From: Adineta vaga
Taxonomy: Eukaryota > Rotifera
Length of the DNA: 64,000 nt
Reading direction: 5' to 3'
Assembly: GCA_021613535.1 (NCBI GenBank)
Contig: CP075495.1
Coordinates: forward strand, 2,914,001-2,978,000
Below the pieces are notes generated by a model. It was not told the DNA's origin and did no database searches. It saw only the letters and a program-made list of their open reading frames with translations. Every line of letters starts with the position of its first letter. The stretch's first letter is position 1. Position numbers and translations under genes: made by a program. Positions 48,539 to 59,996 of the stretch are shown here, one piece after another.

Positions 48539-50604
48539 CTATGATTTTAGACGTTTAGTAATACCATCAAATAGTTGTTGATAAAGAATATAACGATCTT
48601 TACCAATTACAGAACTCTAAAATAATAATAAAAAAATTAAGAAATAGAATAAAAAGATTTCAATTTGATATATAATTACATACCGTGTATAGATCAAGTC
48701 CATTCATATCCGATCGGAGATTAGTCACAGGATTTCGAAAAACAAGACGACATACAACAGGTATTTCGTGACCGGATGAAGACGATTCATTCTAGAAGTG
48801 AAAATTAAGACAAAAAAAGGAGAATTTCTAGTGTTACCAGTGGTGGTAAATACATTCCCAAACTAAAACTATATTCATTGAGATCGTCAACAAAAGCTAA
48901 ATAAAGAAATTAGATGAATGATGAGAATTCTAGATAAATCTTTAATTATACTTCGAAAAACAAGATGTAAAGCTTTATAAAAATCTCTATTAAGTTCTTC
49001 ACCCATAATCATTACTTCAAGATCTTTGATTGGTGTCTAGAAAAAACAAAAAAAAAACAAATTTCCTTTGTTATTTCACAACAAAAAAGATAAACAAACG
49101 AACTAGATGAACAAGAATATGTGCTTCTCCAATCGGTATTGTTAAACCTAAAACTTGATGGATATACAAATAATCCGAAAAGTAATTATTTCCAGTATTG
49201 ATTTGTCCATATGAACGAGCACCTTGTCTTGTTCGTTCAATATTTCCATAGTAAATACCATAACCTAAACTCGCTTGAAGATGCGTATGTATTTGTGAAG
49301 CACCACTTTTCGGCATAGCATCCCAAATCATTTCTGGACATGTATACATGGGTTCAGTTGTATACGCTTTATGAAACCATTCTTTTGTTAATTCAAACAT
49401 ATCAATGATTTCATCTTCAGTTAAATGTAATGTATCATGATTACGTGAAACAATCAATGTATGCCAACGATCATATTTAAAAGTATTAGCAGCTGTATAG
49501 GAGAGTCGATGTTCAAGACGGCCAAATGAATCTTCAGCTGTTGAACTAATCAATGAAGAAACTCTCGACTTATTGATTTTATCATGCATTTCAATTTTCA
49601 CTTACTTCAGATAATTTTTTCCACAAAAATCACAATTTTTCTTGCTATCTTCCAATAATTTCCATGTACTAAAAGAAAAACATTTGATAAGAATATTTTA
49701 TTATATTATACTCAACAAACAATCTAGAGAATAAATCAAATGCATGACAAGTATATAGCATATGCAAGAAAGCATTCATCTCTGAAAACAATCATATAAT
49801 TCATTCCTACTAGCTATCCGATGAGATTTCGCTCTTAGTTTGTGGCCGTTGACTACGCATATAGTTGTATAACATTTCTTCATGTGTATATCGATTGTAT
49901 ACTTTAATAATACGCTTGAAACAAATAGATTAGATAGATTTGAGTTCTCACAGAAATTATAAGATTTTTATGGAGATCAATTCAGATCAAAGATAAAGAT
50001 TTCAAATTCCAATTACCTGTTTTCGTATTTGTTCAAGAAGTATGTCATCATTGTGTAACCATTGATTTACCTTTTTCAAATAAACTGGTGATAATTTCAA
50101 TGCTCCATAGATTTCTTCCAAACGAAATAGAGCATTAAAGGTCGTTACAAATCGTCTAAAAGAGATTATTCGATGACATATAAAAAACAAACAAACTGAA
50201 ATACCATTCAAGATACTTACTGACAATCTTTATCGTTTGATGATTGAGCATTTTTTATATAGTTCGGTAGTTTTTCTATTGCTAACGTTTGTGAAGATCG
50301 AATTTGAAAACAATGTTTTTGATACCAAGACTAAACATTAGAAACATGATTCAAGAAAATTTCGAATTCATATACAAACAGATGATCGTTCATTTGTTAA
50401 AATTTGAAAATTTTCATTTTTCGATAATCTTGAAACTGCTTTTCGTACAGTTGGATCAATTGTATAACGCAATTGGTAGAGTAGTATGATAAGAAATCCA
50501 AGAATTAAAAGTAAAAAGAATATAGACACATCTCGTCGTACTTGCATAATCATCCTTATTGGATATAGGATCCATCGATGAATAATGTGACCGATGAAGT
50601 ACAT
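48539..50604 (-). CDS. Membrane-anchored HIT/GalT-superfamily protein
   Basis: I recognise the superfamily but not a specific orthologue. About nine exons. The first exon encodes MYFIGHIIHRWILYPIRMIM and a strong membrane helix (FFLLLILGFLIILLYQL), giving a type II anchor. A helical region follows (RFVTTFNALFRLEEIYGALK). The catalytic domain has a zinc-type pair CDFCG, then RLEHRLSYTAANTFKYDRWH and a GASQIHTHLQASLGYG block. The H-x-H-L-Q triad with preceding Gly-Ala-Ser is as in Ap4A phosphorylase and galactose-1-phosphate uridylyltransferase relatives. The C-terminus reads FRNPVTNLRSDMNGLDLYTS and ends RLKS-stop at 48539. Nucleotidyl transfer or phosphorylase activity in the secretory lumen is possible, but the substrate is unknown. 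One internal junction (about 49780-49870) is uncertain because a plain reading meets a TAG. Confidence 0.7.
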
Positions 50605-51671
50605 GGAAAACTAGAAAAGAAAACCAATGAATTAGAAATATGATATAAAATTCTTCTATATCAACCAATAAGCAACAGAAATAACTAATAAACTCTAGGA
50701 ATTTTTCATACTTCAATTCATAGTTCGTATTTGTATTCTAGTTTGTAGAATGAAGAAGAAAAGAAAAGTAAGCATGCGAAAATATTTGTTGATAAACAAA
50801 CGGCAACAAACAAAACAATTGAAGTATTTTACCTGTGAAATAAGTTGGAATTAATCAATAAAAACATCGTTGTATTCATCTAGAAGAAAAAAAACGGAAT
50901 CAAATGGTTTTTTATTTTATCTGATATATATTCTTTTCATGTTACACTAAGTCCGTTTTTTTCTTATTGATCTATGAATTATATATATATATGAGATGGT
51001 AATAAATGAAAGAGAATGATGAATGGTCAGATGATAGAGAAGCGACCTCAAGATTTGAGTAGTCACTTGGATAACCAATTGATAACTGTTCCGTTTTTCT
51101 CTCTTTTTCTTCATGATTCATGCAATCCTTTTTCGGTATCGTATATCTCACTGATAAGCAGAAAAGAAAAGAAAGGAAAATGCGGTCAATGAGAACAAGA
51201 AGATGACCGGTATAAGGAAGGAAAAGAATTGTGCCATTGATTATGATCTCTATGCTTTATCTTTTCCGTATTGTTATTGTAAGATGTATATGTATATAAA
51301 TATGTATCTCAACAAATCCAAATTGCTGCAGTCCGTAATGCCGTTATTCATCGTGTCTCTTGTTTCTTCGCGTTCTTATTTTTTCTTGTCTGTCGATTTC
51401 AACGACAGAAGAAAATACGAGATAAATGCCAACAATTTTGAGTAGGCGTTCTTCTTTCAATAGATATATATATATATGTATACTAGACAGTACTTTTGTT
51501 TTTTCTTTATATGGATGTTACTTATCCAATGTATATGTATTGCTATTTCTAGAAAATAATCTTACTGAAAAACAACATTATCTTTTCAACGTAATATTCA
51601 TATTGATCAAGTGCCCTATTGACCGATAGATTAATTTGAGAATTGTTTCGGATATATATTGTGTATTAATT
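50605..51671. other. Divergent spacer, HIT/GalT-like gene / CAP
   Basis: About 1.07 kb between two start codons facing apart. It must contain both promoters. Pyrimidine and GA-rich tracts occur (about 51100-51180) and short TA repeats lie near 50981-50992 and 51465-51476. No exon could be supported. A missing upstream CAP exon may lie here. Confidence 0.4.
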
Positions 51672-53123
51672 ATGGCTTCACAATCTAATGATAATTTACC
51701 AGTTCTACGAGATTTCAATACTATTGTCGATAGTACATTAGCATCATTTACAGCAATTTCGCGTAAGATTGGTGGTGAATTACCAACAATGATTGATTAT
51801 GTTGCACGTCTATTTGATGCGCAACGACAATTTATAAGAAAAGCAATACAAAGTAAGAAACCAACAAGTGACCAACAGATTCAAGAGTTAATTAAACCGC
51901 AATCGACAGAAATTGAAGCAATTTGTGGTAAATATTCATTTTTAAATCATTGAATCTTCTCTTCGACAAATATCCCTCTATTTTCCCGTAGCTTATACAA
52001 ATAAAAATCGCAAATCTCCATTATTTAATCATCTTTCTGCTATTTCGGAAGGTATTCCAGCATTAGGTTGGATTCTTGTTTCTCCTACACCGGCTCCACA
52101 TATTAGAGAAATGTCTGATGCAGCCCAATTTTATGCTAATCGTGTCTTAAAAGAATTCAAAGAAAAAGATCCTACTCATGTTGAATGGGTTAAAGATTGG
52201 ATGAAAGTTTTGAGTGAATTACATGCATATGTCAAACAATACCATACGACCGGTTTGACTTGGGGTGCTCATGGTCAACATGATGCAGGTGCTGGTGGAG
52301 CACCACAACCTCCGCTACCGCCACCACCACCACCACCACCTTCGTCTTCTGCTTTGTTATCATCAACAACTCATGCGGATGATGGTCAATCACGTACCGA
52401 ATTGATGAATACAATCAATGCATTGGGTACTGGTGCAGCATCACATTTAAAAAAAGTACCTAATGAACTTAAACTTCATAAAAATCCACAATTGCGAGAA
52501 CAAACAACAAATCAACCAGTAGAACAATCGAATAAATCTCATGTAAGTATTATTTTTCATTACAACCATCATTAACTGTGTCAATTGCGTCATTATAGAC
52601 GACAACTTCAAATACTTCATCATCTTCAAAATTAACATCTGGTCCACCTAAATTAGCATTAGAAGGTAATAAATGGGTTGTTGAATATCATTCAGGCCGA
52701 TCAGATCTGAAAATTACCGATACAAATATGAAACATACAGTTTATATATTCAAATGTTCTAATTCGACAATACAAATTCAAGGCAAAGTTAATTCAATTG
52801 TACTTGATCAATGTACGAAAGTTGGAATTCAATTTACATCAGCTGTATCATTAGTCGAATTCATTAATTGTCGTAGTATGAAAATACAAGTTATGGAACA
52901 TGTGCCAACCATTCAAATAGAAAAAACAGATGGTTGTCATGTATATCTCTCGAAAACATCTCTCGACACCGAATTTATCACTTCGAAATCATCAGAAATG
53001 ACAGTTAATGTTCCGTTTGGTGATGGAGAATATAAAGAACATCCAATACCCGAACAATTTAAAACACAATTAAAAGGTGGTAAACAATTAGTTACCGTTC
53101 CAAATGAATCAGCTGGTGTTTAA
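51672..53123 (+). CDS. CAP: Adenylyl cyclase-associated protein (CAP)
   Basis: Actin-monomer recycling protein that works with cofilin in filament turnover. Three exons (51672-51927, 51992-52542, 52599-53123) join in frame to 443 residues. The helical folded domain has SRKIGGELPTMIDYVARLFD and LFNHLSAISEGIPALGWILV, and MSDAAQFYANRVLKEFKEKD follows. A polyproline run of eight residues sits in the linker, then a WH2-like LKKVPNELKLHKNPQLREQ. The C-terminal beta-helix (CARP) domain starts KLALEGNKWVVEYHSGRSDL and ends HPIPEQFKTQLKGGKQLVTV. The usual N-terminal RLE coiled segment (about 40 residues) is missing from this model, so it is either lost or on an unseen upstream exon. The start MASQSNDNLP was chosen as the first ATG continuous with the domain. 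Confidence 0.93.
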
Positions 53124-54388
53124 TACGAAAAATAACGAATATACTACTTTGAACAATTTACGAAATATACATGCTATTCATTTCTATCATTTTGTTCTTT
53201 TTCCTCTGCTATGTTTTTGACAGAATCTCAAATAAAGAATATCTTTGATTTTTGCTTGATTTTATCATTTGTATGTTAATAAGTGGAAGAAAATATTCAA
53301 GTAGACATAAAACACGAGCTTCGAATAAGATATGTACCGTAAATATTCGTTTTCTTTTTCTTCTTCATCAAATATTTATGTACTATAGATTACAAAAGTG
53401 AAGAAAGAATTTTCAGGTACAAACAATATTCAATAGATCCTTTTTCATATCTTATCAAATACTAAAAACCTTGAAAATCGAAAATGACAATTATCTATAT
53501 AAGAACCAAGTTGTTTAATCTTAAGATATAAGTCATTAATGTTTATTTCTTCGAAAATTAGTTGTTGTGTTGAATTACAACACGTCTTGATATTTAATTT
53601 GTTGTGTTTTTTTTTCATGGTCAACGATGAAAATGAAGTATGTACATTAAACTATCTTATCGCATTCATCCTATTCAATTGATTGTCACTTTAGATTTTT
53701 ATTTCATTCATCAACAGCTTTTCGTCATATAAATTCTTTCGAATGAAACACTCAACTATGGATTACATAAAAATCTATTGTAAAACAAATCTGTCCTGGA
53801 ATCATTGTAGATCGACAAATATAATAAATGACTATTGTTTTATAGATTTCGAATAAATGTCACAATTTACAGTGCATGTTTTGTTACTTCTCTCGTGGAA
53901 AATTTGAACTATTCGATATTCATTAACATTTTCTTTTATCGTATTTTATTTGAATGTTTTATTATGTTTTTTTTCTTCTCTCTCAGACCAATACAAATTG
54001 TCTTCCTAATGATAGAGCGAAAGAAAGATAAGAATTAAAAAACAGAAAATGAGAGACAAGGTCAATATAAAGTCGTTTCGAATCAGTATAATTCAAAGGA
54101 ATAAAAAAAAAAGTTTGGAGAGGTGTCAGAAGACAAATATATAACCATCGAAAGAAGAAAAAGAAAGCTTGACTAGATGCAGCTATTTTTCAACATTTTT
54201 TTTTACAACAATCCGAATGCATATATATCAAAAGAATAGTTGACAAACGAAAATTACAATAAAAATCTTTTCAAGGTTTTATTCTTGCTGTTGTTATTTT
54301 TTGAATCTCTCTATTCTTCTTCTTCTTCTTCTTCTTGTCAATCGATATGCATATCATATATTTCGAGCTTTTTTGTTCCTAGGAAATT
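53124..54388. other. Spacer between CAP and innexin
   Basis: About 1.26 kb with the CAP 3' UTR (AATAAAG at 53231-53237) and the innexin promoter. A small perfect inverted repeat GTGTTG-AATTA-CAACAC lies at 53567-53583, and a CTT repeat at about 54313-54335. No exon was seen. Confidence 0.45.
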
Positions 54389-55582
54389 ATGTCAAGTAAA
54401 TTATTCGGTCAGGCTCAAGGACTTCCATGGATTAAATCATTGAACGTACCTAATGATGATGAACATTCTGATCGATTAAATCATCGTTATACTACAGGAT
54501 TTCTTCTTATATGTGCAGTTCTTGCAACAGGTAGTCCTTTCGTTTTCAATCGAATGACTTGTTGGGTACCAGCTCAATTTATTGGTGCTTATACAAAATA
54601 TACGGAAAATTATTGTTGGATTTCAAATACATACTATGTTCCAACAAATAGTACGGTTCCACATAGTAAAGAAGTACGTGAACATGCCGAAATTGGTTAT
54701 TATCAATGGGTACCATTTATTTTTCTTCTTTGTGCATTTGGTTTCTATTTACCACGTATGCTTTGGCGAGCAATGAATACACGTTCTGGTATTGATTTAC
54801 AATTTTTAATGAGTAAAAAACAATCGAAAATTGTTATCGCTGCTATGGAACATTATTGTCAACCGAATGAACATGATAATACATTTGCAAGTCGATTTTA
54901 TCGTACTTTGTTCTGTACAACTGGTAAACGTTTAGGAAATTATCTTACTGCAATATATTTAATGGTTAAAATTCTCTACTTAATCAATTCATTTCTTCAA
55001 TTAGTTCTTGTTCATATAATCTTGGGTCAACCAGGTTGGTTCTATGGATATGATATATGGTATAGTGTATTTGTAAGAAATTCTGTTCTAACTGATTCAC
55101 CATATTTTCCTCGTATAACATTATGTGATTTACGTATACGTGAAGTTGGTAATTTACATCGTTATACTGTTCAATGTGTATTACCAATAAATATGTTAAA
55201 TGAAAAAATTTTTTCTCTCACATGGTTTTGGTTCATTTATGTATTTATTTCAAATTGTATTTCATTTTTATCAACATTAACTTACATTTGTTTATCAGGA
55301 CGTCGAATTAATTTTATACGTGATCTCTATCGTAAAAGTATATCTAAAACAATTAAAAATGATGCTCTCATCGTCGAATTTACACGAGATTTTCTTATGC
55401 AAGATGGTGTTTTAATATTAAAAATCATCGAACGAAATGGTCCACCTTTTGTTGCAATAGAGGCCGTACATGATCTTCTCTCCAACTATCCAACTAATCA
55501 AAGAAACCTAAAACAACAACAACAACAACAACCGTTATTACCTCCAACAACAGAATCACCATATAATAGTACTAGTGTTTAG
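54389..55582 (+). CDS. Innexin
   Basis: Four-pass gap-junction subunit of invertebrates. Single exon, 397 residues. The hallmark YYQWVPF sits at the start of TM2 (IGYYQWVPFIFLLCAFGFYL). The first extracellular loop has CWVPAQFIGAYTKYTENYCW with two cysteines. The second loop has TLCDLRIREVGNLHRYTVQC, again with two cysteines, as expected. The N-terminus (MSSKLFGQAQGLPWIKSLNV) is the usual short cytoplasmic start. The cytosolic tail contains an EFTRDFLMQDGVLILKIIER segment, found in many innexins, and then a run of seven glutamines in a low-complexity end. Paralogue assignment is not possible by eye. Confidence 0.95.
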   Translation: MSSKLFGQAQGLPWIKSLNVPNDDEHSDRLNHRYTTGFLLICAVLATGSPFVFNRMTCWVPAQFIGAYTKYTENYCWISNTYYVPTNSTVPHSKEVREHAEIGYYQWVPFIFLLCAFGFYLPRMLWRAMNTRSGIDLQFLMSKKQSKIVIAAMEHYCQPNEHDNTFASRFYRTLFCTTGKRLGNYLTAIYLMVKILYLINSFLQLVLVHIILGQPGWFYGYDIWYSVFVRNSVLTDSPYFPRITLCDLRIREVGNLHRYTVQCVLPINMLNEKIFSLTWFWFIYVFISNCISFLSTLTYICLSGRRINFIRDLYRKSISKTIKNDALIVEFTRDFLMQDGVLILKIIERNGPPFVAIEAVHDLLSNYPTNQRNLKQQQQQQPLLPPTTESPYNSTSV

Positions 55583-56564
55583 ATTTCCCATTTGATTTTT
55601 ACATATAAGTTTTCTCTTCATACTCCGATAATATGCTACTCTCACTAGGTTTACACAGTATATTAGACTTTTTTGTGTGTGAATGTGTTCGTAATATAAA
55701 AGAAAATCAGTCATGATATTAAACGTTTTGTTGAATCACATTGCAAAACGAAAGAATGTGTTTTCGTACTTGATGAATATCAGTAATTGCGTTTTTTCAA
55801 AAACATGCACATGATTCGTTTTTTTTTGATGAATGATAGGAAGGTAAATGACGTAGAAAGATATCGGTAAATATGCTTATCAATTTGTAAGGGTCAGGTG
55901 AAAAAAAATTAGGAAAATATAAATCACATGTTAATTTATTTGAATGATTGTATACGTTAATCATGAGACTCAAAAATTATGTCATAAGTCATAAGATGAA
56001 ACTTGAAGAATCAGAAGAATCACTTTTTTTCTCTTGTATTTACATCTCCTTGAATGATTTTAAAAGATAAATGCATTCGTATAGGTTAAAGGCCACCTGA
56101 TTACCTTTTTTTTCTATCGATAATTGTCTCTTTTTTGATGATGCAAAACTATGACTCATGCAATGACGTCGTTTCTTATTGTCAAATATAATCATTACTC
56201 GCATTTGATTCAGGGAAGGTATGTGAACAATGTATCTTTTCATAAATCAGGTTTTGATATAGATTGATATAAATATACATATGTGTCTATTCTATGATAG
56301 AGGTATAAATACTTCTCGTTCGTAATGTATATAACTATTCTAAAAGTCAACTGCATAGTTGTTAATATTAACGTTAACATATAGTTAGTCAAGCAGAAAT
56401 TACAAGCAATTGTGTTGATCAATATTGAATGCAAATTGCTGTTCGTAGGTTATGCAGTCTTTTTCTTTTGAGTTAAGAGTAAGTTTATTTTATTGTAAGG
56501 ATTATACAATCAAGAATTGGTATGTTAAAATTTTGATTTATTTTAATCGAAAGATATTTGACGA
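55583..56564. other. Spacer between innexin and the secreted Cys-rich gene
   Basis: About 980 nt of AT-rich DNA containing two convergent 3' UTRs. Open frames of about 65 codons occur, but none shows family features or splice context. No gene is called. Confidence 0.4.
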
Positions 56565-56907
56565 TTAGTCGCAAATAGTTTCAGTTACTCGTTTTGAATA
56601 TGTTTCTTTTGGTGGAGAATATGCCGTTTGTAAAGTAAGATGGCAAGCAACATCATTAAATGGTTCACATGTAGCAAGTCGATTTATCCATACAAAATAA
56701 ACCATTGTAGTTTTGTCGAGGACTTGTTTGATCATCATTCATTGAGACACTTCGTTTTTTACCATGATATGTCGTGCAAAATCCACGTGCACAAAACATC
56801 CATCCACGACCATGAACCCAATCACATATCCAATAGCCAGCATTGACTTGTACAATGAGAAGAATTAATATTGTATTGATAGTGAAAATACGAATAGGTT
56901 TAGTCAT
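56565..56907 (-). CDS. Small secreted cysteine-rich protein
   Basis: I do not recognise a family. The N-terminus (MTKPIRIFTINTILILLIVQ then VNAGY) is a signal peptide with a likely cut after VNA. The mature part has WICDWVHGRGWMFCARGFC, a compact Cys/Trp-rich block. Two models exist. Unspliced, the frame ends after 80 residues. With a 40-nt intron (56723-56762, GTAAAA..CAAG) the second exon (56565-56722) continues in frame as VYFVWINRLATCEPFNDVAC and ends TETICD-stop, giving 100 residues. I count six cysteines in the mature spliced form, which could give three disulphides. I prefer the spliced form because the second exon is protein-like to its stop. The 40-nt intron is short. No enzyme domain was seen. 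A secreted regulatory or defensive peptide is one possibility only. Confidence 0.6.
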
Positions 56908-57565
56908 TAGTTATTTGGAATTCTAAAACAATATTGAGATATTAATAAAGGATTAGAACATGGGTGAGATATATATTTTGCCATTGTCTTGAGTATATTA
57001 TTCTATATTACTAGTGAATAGGGGAATTGAGAAAACGGAGAGAAAGAAAGAATGGAATTGTGGGTGAGAGAAGTCTGATCGTACCGTTTTCCTTATATCT
57101 TCTACTTTTTTTCATAGAAAAAGAAACTATTCAGACTATATTGACATATCGTCATGGACTTCTCTACATATTAGTAATGGTAATCAGTCTTTAGTTCCTT
57201 TTTTTATTAACTCGTTCTATAAAAAGACAAAATCGCGTATAGAAATATAACGAAAAATAATCTGTTTGAAAATTATAACTATCTAATGAACGTATGCTTG
57301 ATAAGTCGTTGTAATCCATAGAGACGCTTAGATTCATTTTCATAATGACAGTGTTGACTTAGTCGTTTAGATTTTCTGCTTGTTATCTGACTGAGCATAA
57401 ACAGGAAGTTTTCTATTAAGAAATATTATTAATCTTATTTGTGATACGTGCATTACATATCGATTTGCCAATAATAACTTAAAATATATCATATATACAT
57501 ATATAAATGTTCTACATTTCTTTCTAGATAAAACTCGTTTTTCTCCTCTCAAATCATTCATAATA
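56908..57565. promoter_or_regulatory. Divergent spacer, secreted protein / E2 enzyme
   Basis: About 660 nt between opposing start codons, thus both promoters. A TATA-like TATATACATATATAAATG lies at about 57491-57508, some 60 nt before the E2 start. No exon was seen. Confidence 0.45.
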
Positions 57566-58174
57566 ATGGCTATTCGAAGATTACAACAAGATTTTCGACA
57601 ATTGTTGAACAATAAAGTTGAAGGTATTGATGCCAGTCCTTCTGCAGATAATCTTTTCGTATGGAACGCAATTATTTGTGGACCAGAAGAAAGTATTTAT
57701 GAATCGGGTGTCTTTCAATTACAAATACTCTTTCCCGAAGATTATCCACTTCGACCACCACAAGTTCGTTTTATCAATAAAGTTTTTCATCCAAATGTTT
57801 GGTGGGAAGATGGACGTATTTGTGTTGATATTTTGAAAGATGGTTGGACACCTTCTTATGATGTTTTAGCAATCCTTCATTCTATTCGTCTTCTTCTTAT
57901 TGATCCTAATCCATTGAGTCCCGCTAATTTAGAAGCAGCACTTTTATTTCGAGATAATCGAGTAGAATACAATAGTCGTGTTTCACAAATGATACAAGAT
58001 GCACTTGATGCAGATGATGAAGATGACGCCGATGAAGATGAAGATCACGATGATGATACTGATCATGATCATGATGATCATAATGAAGATACTGATGAAG
58101 CAACTGCTCAAGCTGATGATGGTGATATTCTTCGTGAGAAAACAATGATTCATCGTCAAAGTATTACTGAATGA
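57566..58174 (+). CDS. Ubiquitin-conjugating enzyme E2, RAD6-like, with acidic tail
   Basis: Carries activated ubiquitin on a cysteine and passes it to substrates with an E3. Single exon, 202 residues. The UBC fold is complete: start MAIRRLQQDFRQLLNN, PEDYPLRPPQVRFINKVFHP with the HPN motif at residues 75-77, and the catalytic Cys86 in GRICVDILKDGWTPSYDV. LLLIDPNPLSPANLEAALLF and YNSRVSQMI follow. The SPANxEAA and EYNSRV blocks resemble UBE2A/B (RAD6). After residue 150 the chain becomes a run of Asp/Glu with several His, about 40 residues long. Animal RAD6 proteins normally lack such a tail while yeast Rad6 has one, so this is a family-unusual feature. CDC34/UBE2R also has an acidic tail, but its insert near the catalytic site is absent here. 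Confidence 0.9.
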   Translation: MAIRRLQQDFRQLLNNKVEGIDASPSADNLFVWNAIICGPEESIYESGVFQLQILFPEDYPLRPPQVRFINKVFHPNVWWEDGRICVDILKDGWTPSYDVLAILHSIRLLLIDPNPLSPANLEAALLFRDNRVEYNSRVSQMIQDALDADDEDDADEDEDHDDDTDHDHDDHNEDTDEATAQADDGDILREKTMIHRQSITE

Positions 58175-59080
58175 AAAAACATTTAGTTAAATCGATTTTC
58201 TCTCAAAACCGACCGTTTCATTGCGTGTATATATGAACGATTTTGTTTCTTGTAAAAAATATCGTTTTTTTTTTGTAGTTTTATTAGTGTATATAGTTTA
58301 TTTCATACCGTTGCATTTCAAGTTGTTTTACTTGCAGATTTTTCTTCAATTATTTGATTAAATAAAGTATAAATTCAAATATTTGCGTGATCTCTTAATC
58401 AGTATGATTGATAATAATGATGATTTGGCTATGAAAAATGAGTCACATCTATTGTGTGTAGATGAATGCTATTAATAGTACATACTGAATGATTCTTGGT
58501 ATTATGTAGTAGATATGTATAAAGAAACATAACAATGAGATAGAGACGTCAAATAGTACATTTGTCAAATCAATAGTAGAATATACTTTTATTGTGTATC
58601 GGATGATCTCAATGAATTTTCTTTTTAAAACATCACACACATGTTATACTAGTTTATAAACTATGTGTAACCTACGTTGTAAATCGAGTGTTATTTAACC
58701 GTAATGAAGACCGGTTTTAATCAAACCATGATACGATAGATGTCAGATATAGACTATAGATATTATTCAGAAGAGTTTTGTCGAAGTTAAATAAACATTC
58801 TCTTAATACTTGGATTAATATGTGAACATTTTTATTCGAACTAAGAAATCTCGAATTCTAAAAGATTTTTCAAAACCTTTGTTGAGATGTTCATTAAACA
58901 GAAATCCAGTTTTTACTTATTTCTATCCAATGAAATCCATTTTGTATTTCAATAAACAACATTGCTAGTTTTATGATATATATACTTTTGCTTAGAAATT
59001 GTTTCGATGAATCTTTTTTTCCTAAACAATTCGAATTTTTTTTCAGATCTCGTTAGATTTCAGAAGAAAAAACCGGAAAA
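58175..59080. other. Spacer between E2 and RPS10
   Basis: About 900 nt containing the E2 3' UTR (AATAAAG near 58361) and the RPS10 promoter and 5' UTR. A pyrimidine-rich stretch ending in TTTTTTTTCAG lies at about 59035-59045, just before the RPS10 5' leader, and might be a splice acceptor for a noncoding first exon or a spliced leader. No coding exon was seen. Confidence 0.45.
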
Positions 59081-59750
59081 ATGTTGATGCCCAAGAAACA
59101 TCGTACACTCATCTACGAGTATCTTATGAAAGAAGGTGTTGTCGTTGCTGAAAAAGATTTTGCTCTCGACAAACATCCAGCTATAGCAGTACCAAATATT
59201 CATGTCATTAAAGCACTTCAAGTAAATTTTATTTTCATTAATCTTTCGAGAAAATTAAATATTCGTTCACTTTAGTCACTTAAATCACGCGATTTAGTTA
59301 AAGAACAATTTGCATGGCGTCATTATTATTGGTATTTAAATAATGCAGGTACTAATTTCTTACGGGAATATCTTAATTTACCACCTGAAATTGTACCGGC
59401 TACACTCAAACGACCAACAAGACCTGAAGGAACTAAAACAGCCAAACGAGGTAGGCTCGTTTTTTTAAGATCTATTTAATACTTTTTCTTATACAAATTT
59501 GAATTTGATTAGTTGACACTGCTCGACCAGCATCACCATCTGATCAAAGTCGACAAGAATATCGTCGTGGTGGTTATGATAAACAAGGCGAAGTTGGTGC
59601 TGGATCTGCTCGACCTGAATTCGTAAGTGTAATTTAAAAAAAAATAGAAAATCATCGACTATTTCTATTATTTAGCGAGGCGGTTATGGTCGAGGCCGTG
59701 GATTCAATGAAAGTAATCGTGGTGGTCCCGGTAATGCTGATCAACAATAA
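59081..59750 (+). CDS. RPS10: 40S ribosomal protein S10 (eS10)
   Basis: Structural protein of the small cytosolic ribosomal subunit near the mRNA entry side. Four exons (59081-59221, 59276-59450, 59513-59622, 59676-59750) join in frame to 166 residues, the normal eS10 length. Landmarks are [40 protein letters not shown], and [37 protein letters not shown] follows, and then the Arg/Gly-rich C-terminal tail ([17 protein letters not shown]). The start codon follows the family: M-L-M-P-K-K. The gene is on the same strand as and 246 nt before RPL32. Identification is certain. Confidence 0.97.
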
Positions 59751-59996
59751 AGAAAAGTCGGACTAACATCAATTCTGTTATCGTCAGTTTTTGTTTGTTT
59801 TTGTAAGAAAAACTTCTGAGAAAAAAAAGAACTTGTTTTGATGATAACAAGAAATTCTCTTCGGCCCGAATAAAAAACATACATATATCAAGCCGAAAAT
59901 ATTCTTTTCGACATTCTCTTATTTTTTATCTCACGAAACAAAAGAATTACTATTCATAAACATTGAATACTTTCAGATCATAATTGTTTTAACACG

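Noticed and set aside
56040-56243. 67-codon basic minus-strand frame downstream of innexin
   Set aside because: No family resemblance and no flanking exon. The position is in the shared 3' flank of two convergent genes.
57924-58145. His-rich minus-strand frame
   Set aside because: It is the antisense reading of the Asp/Glu-rich tail of the E2 gene.
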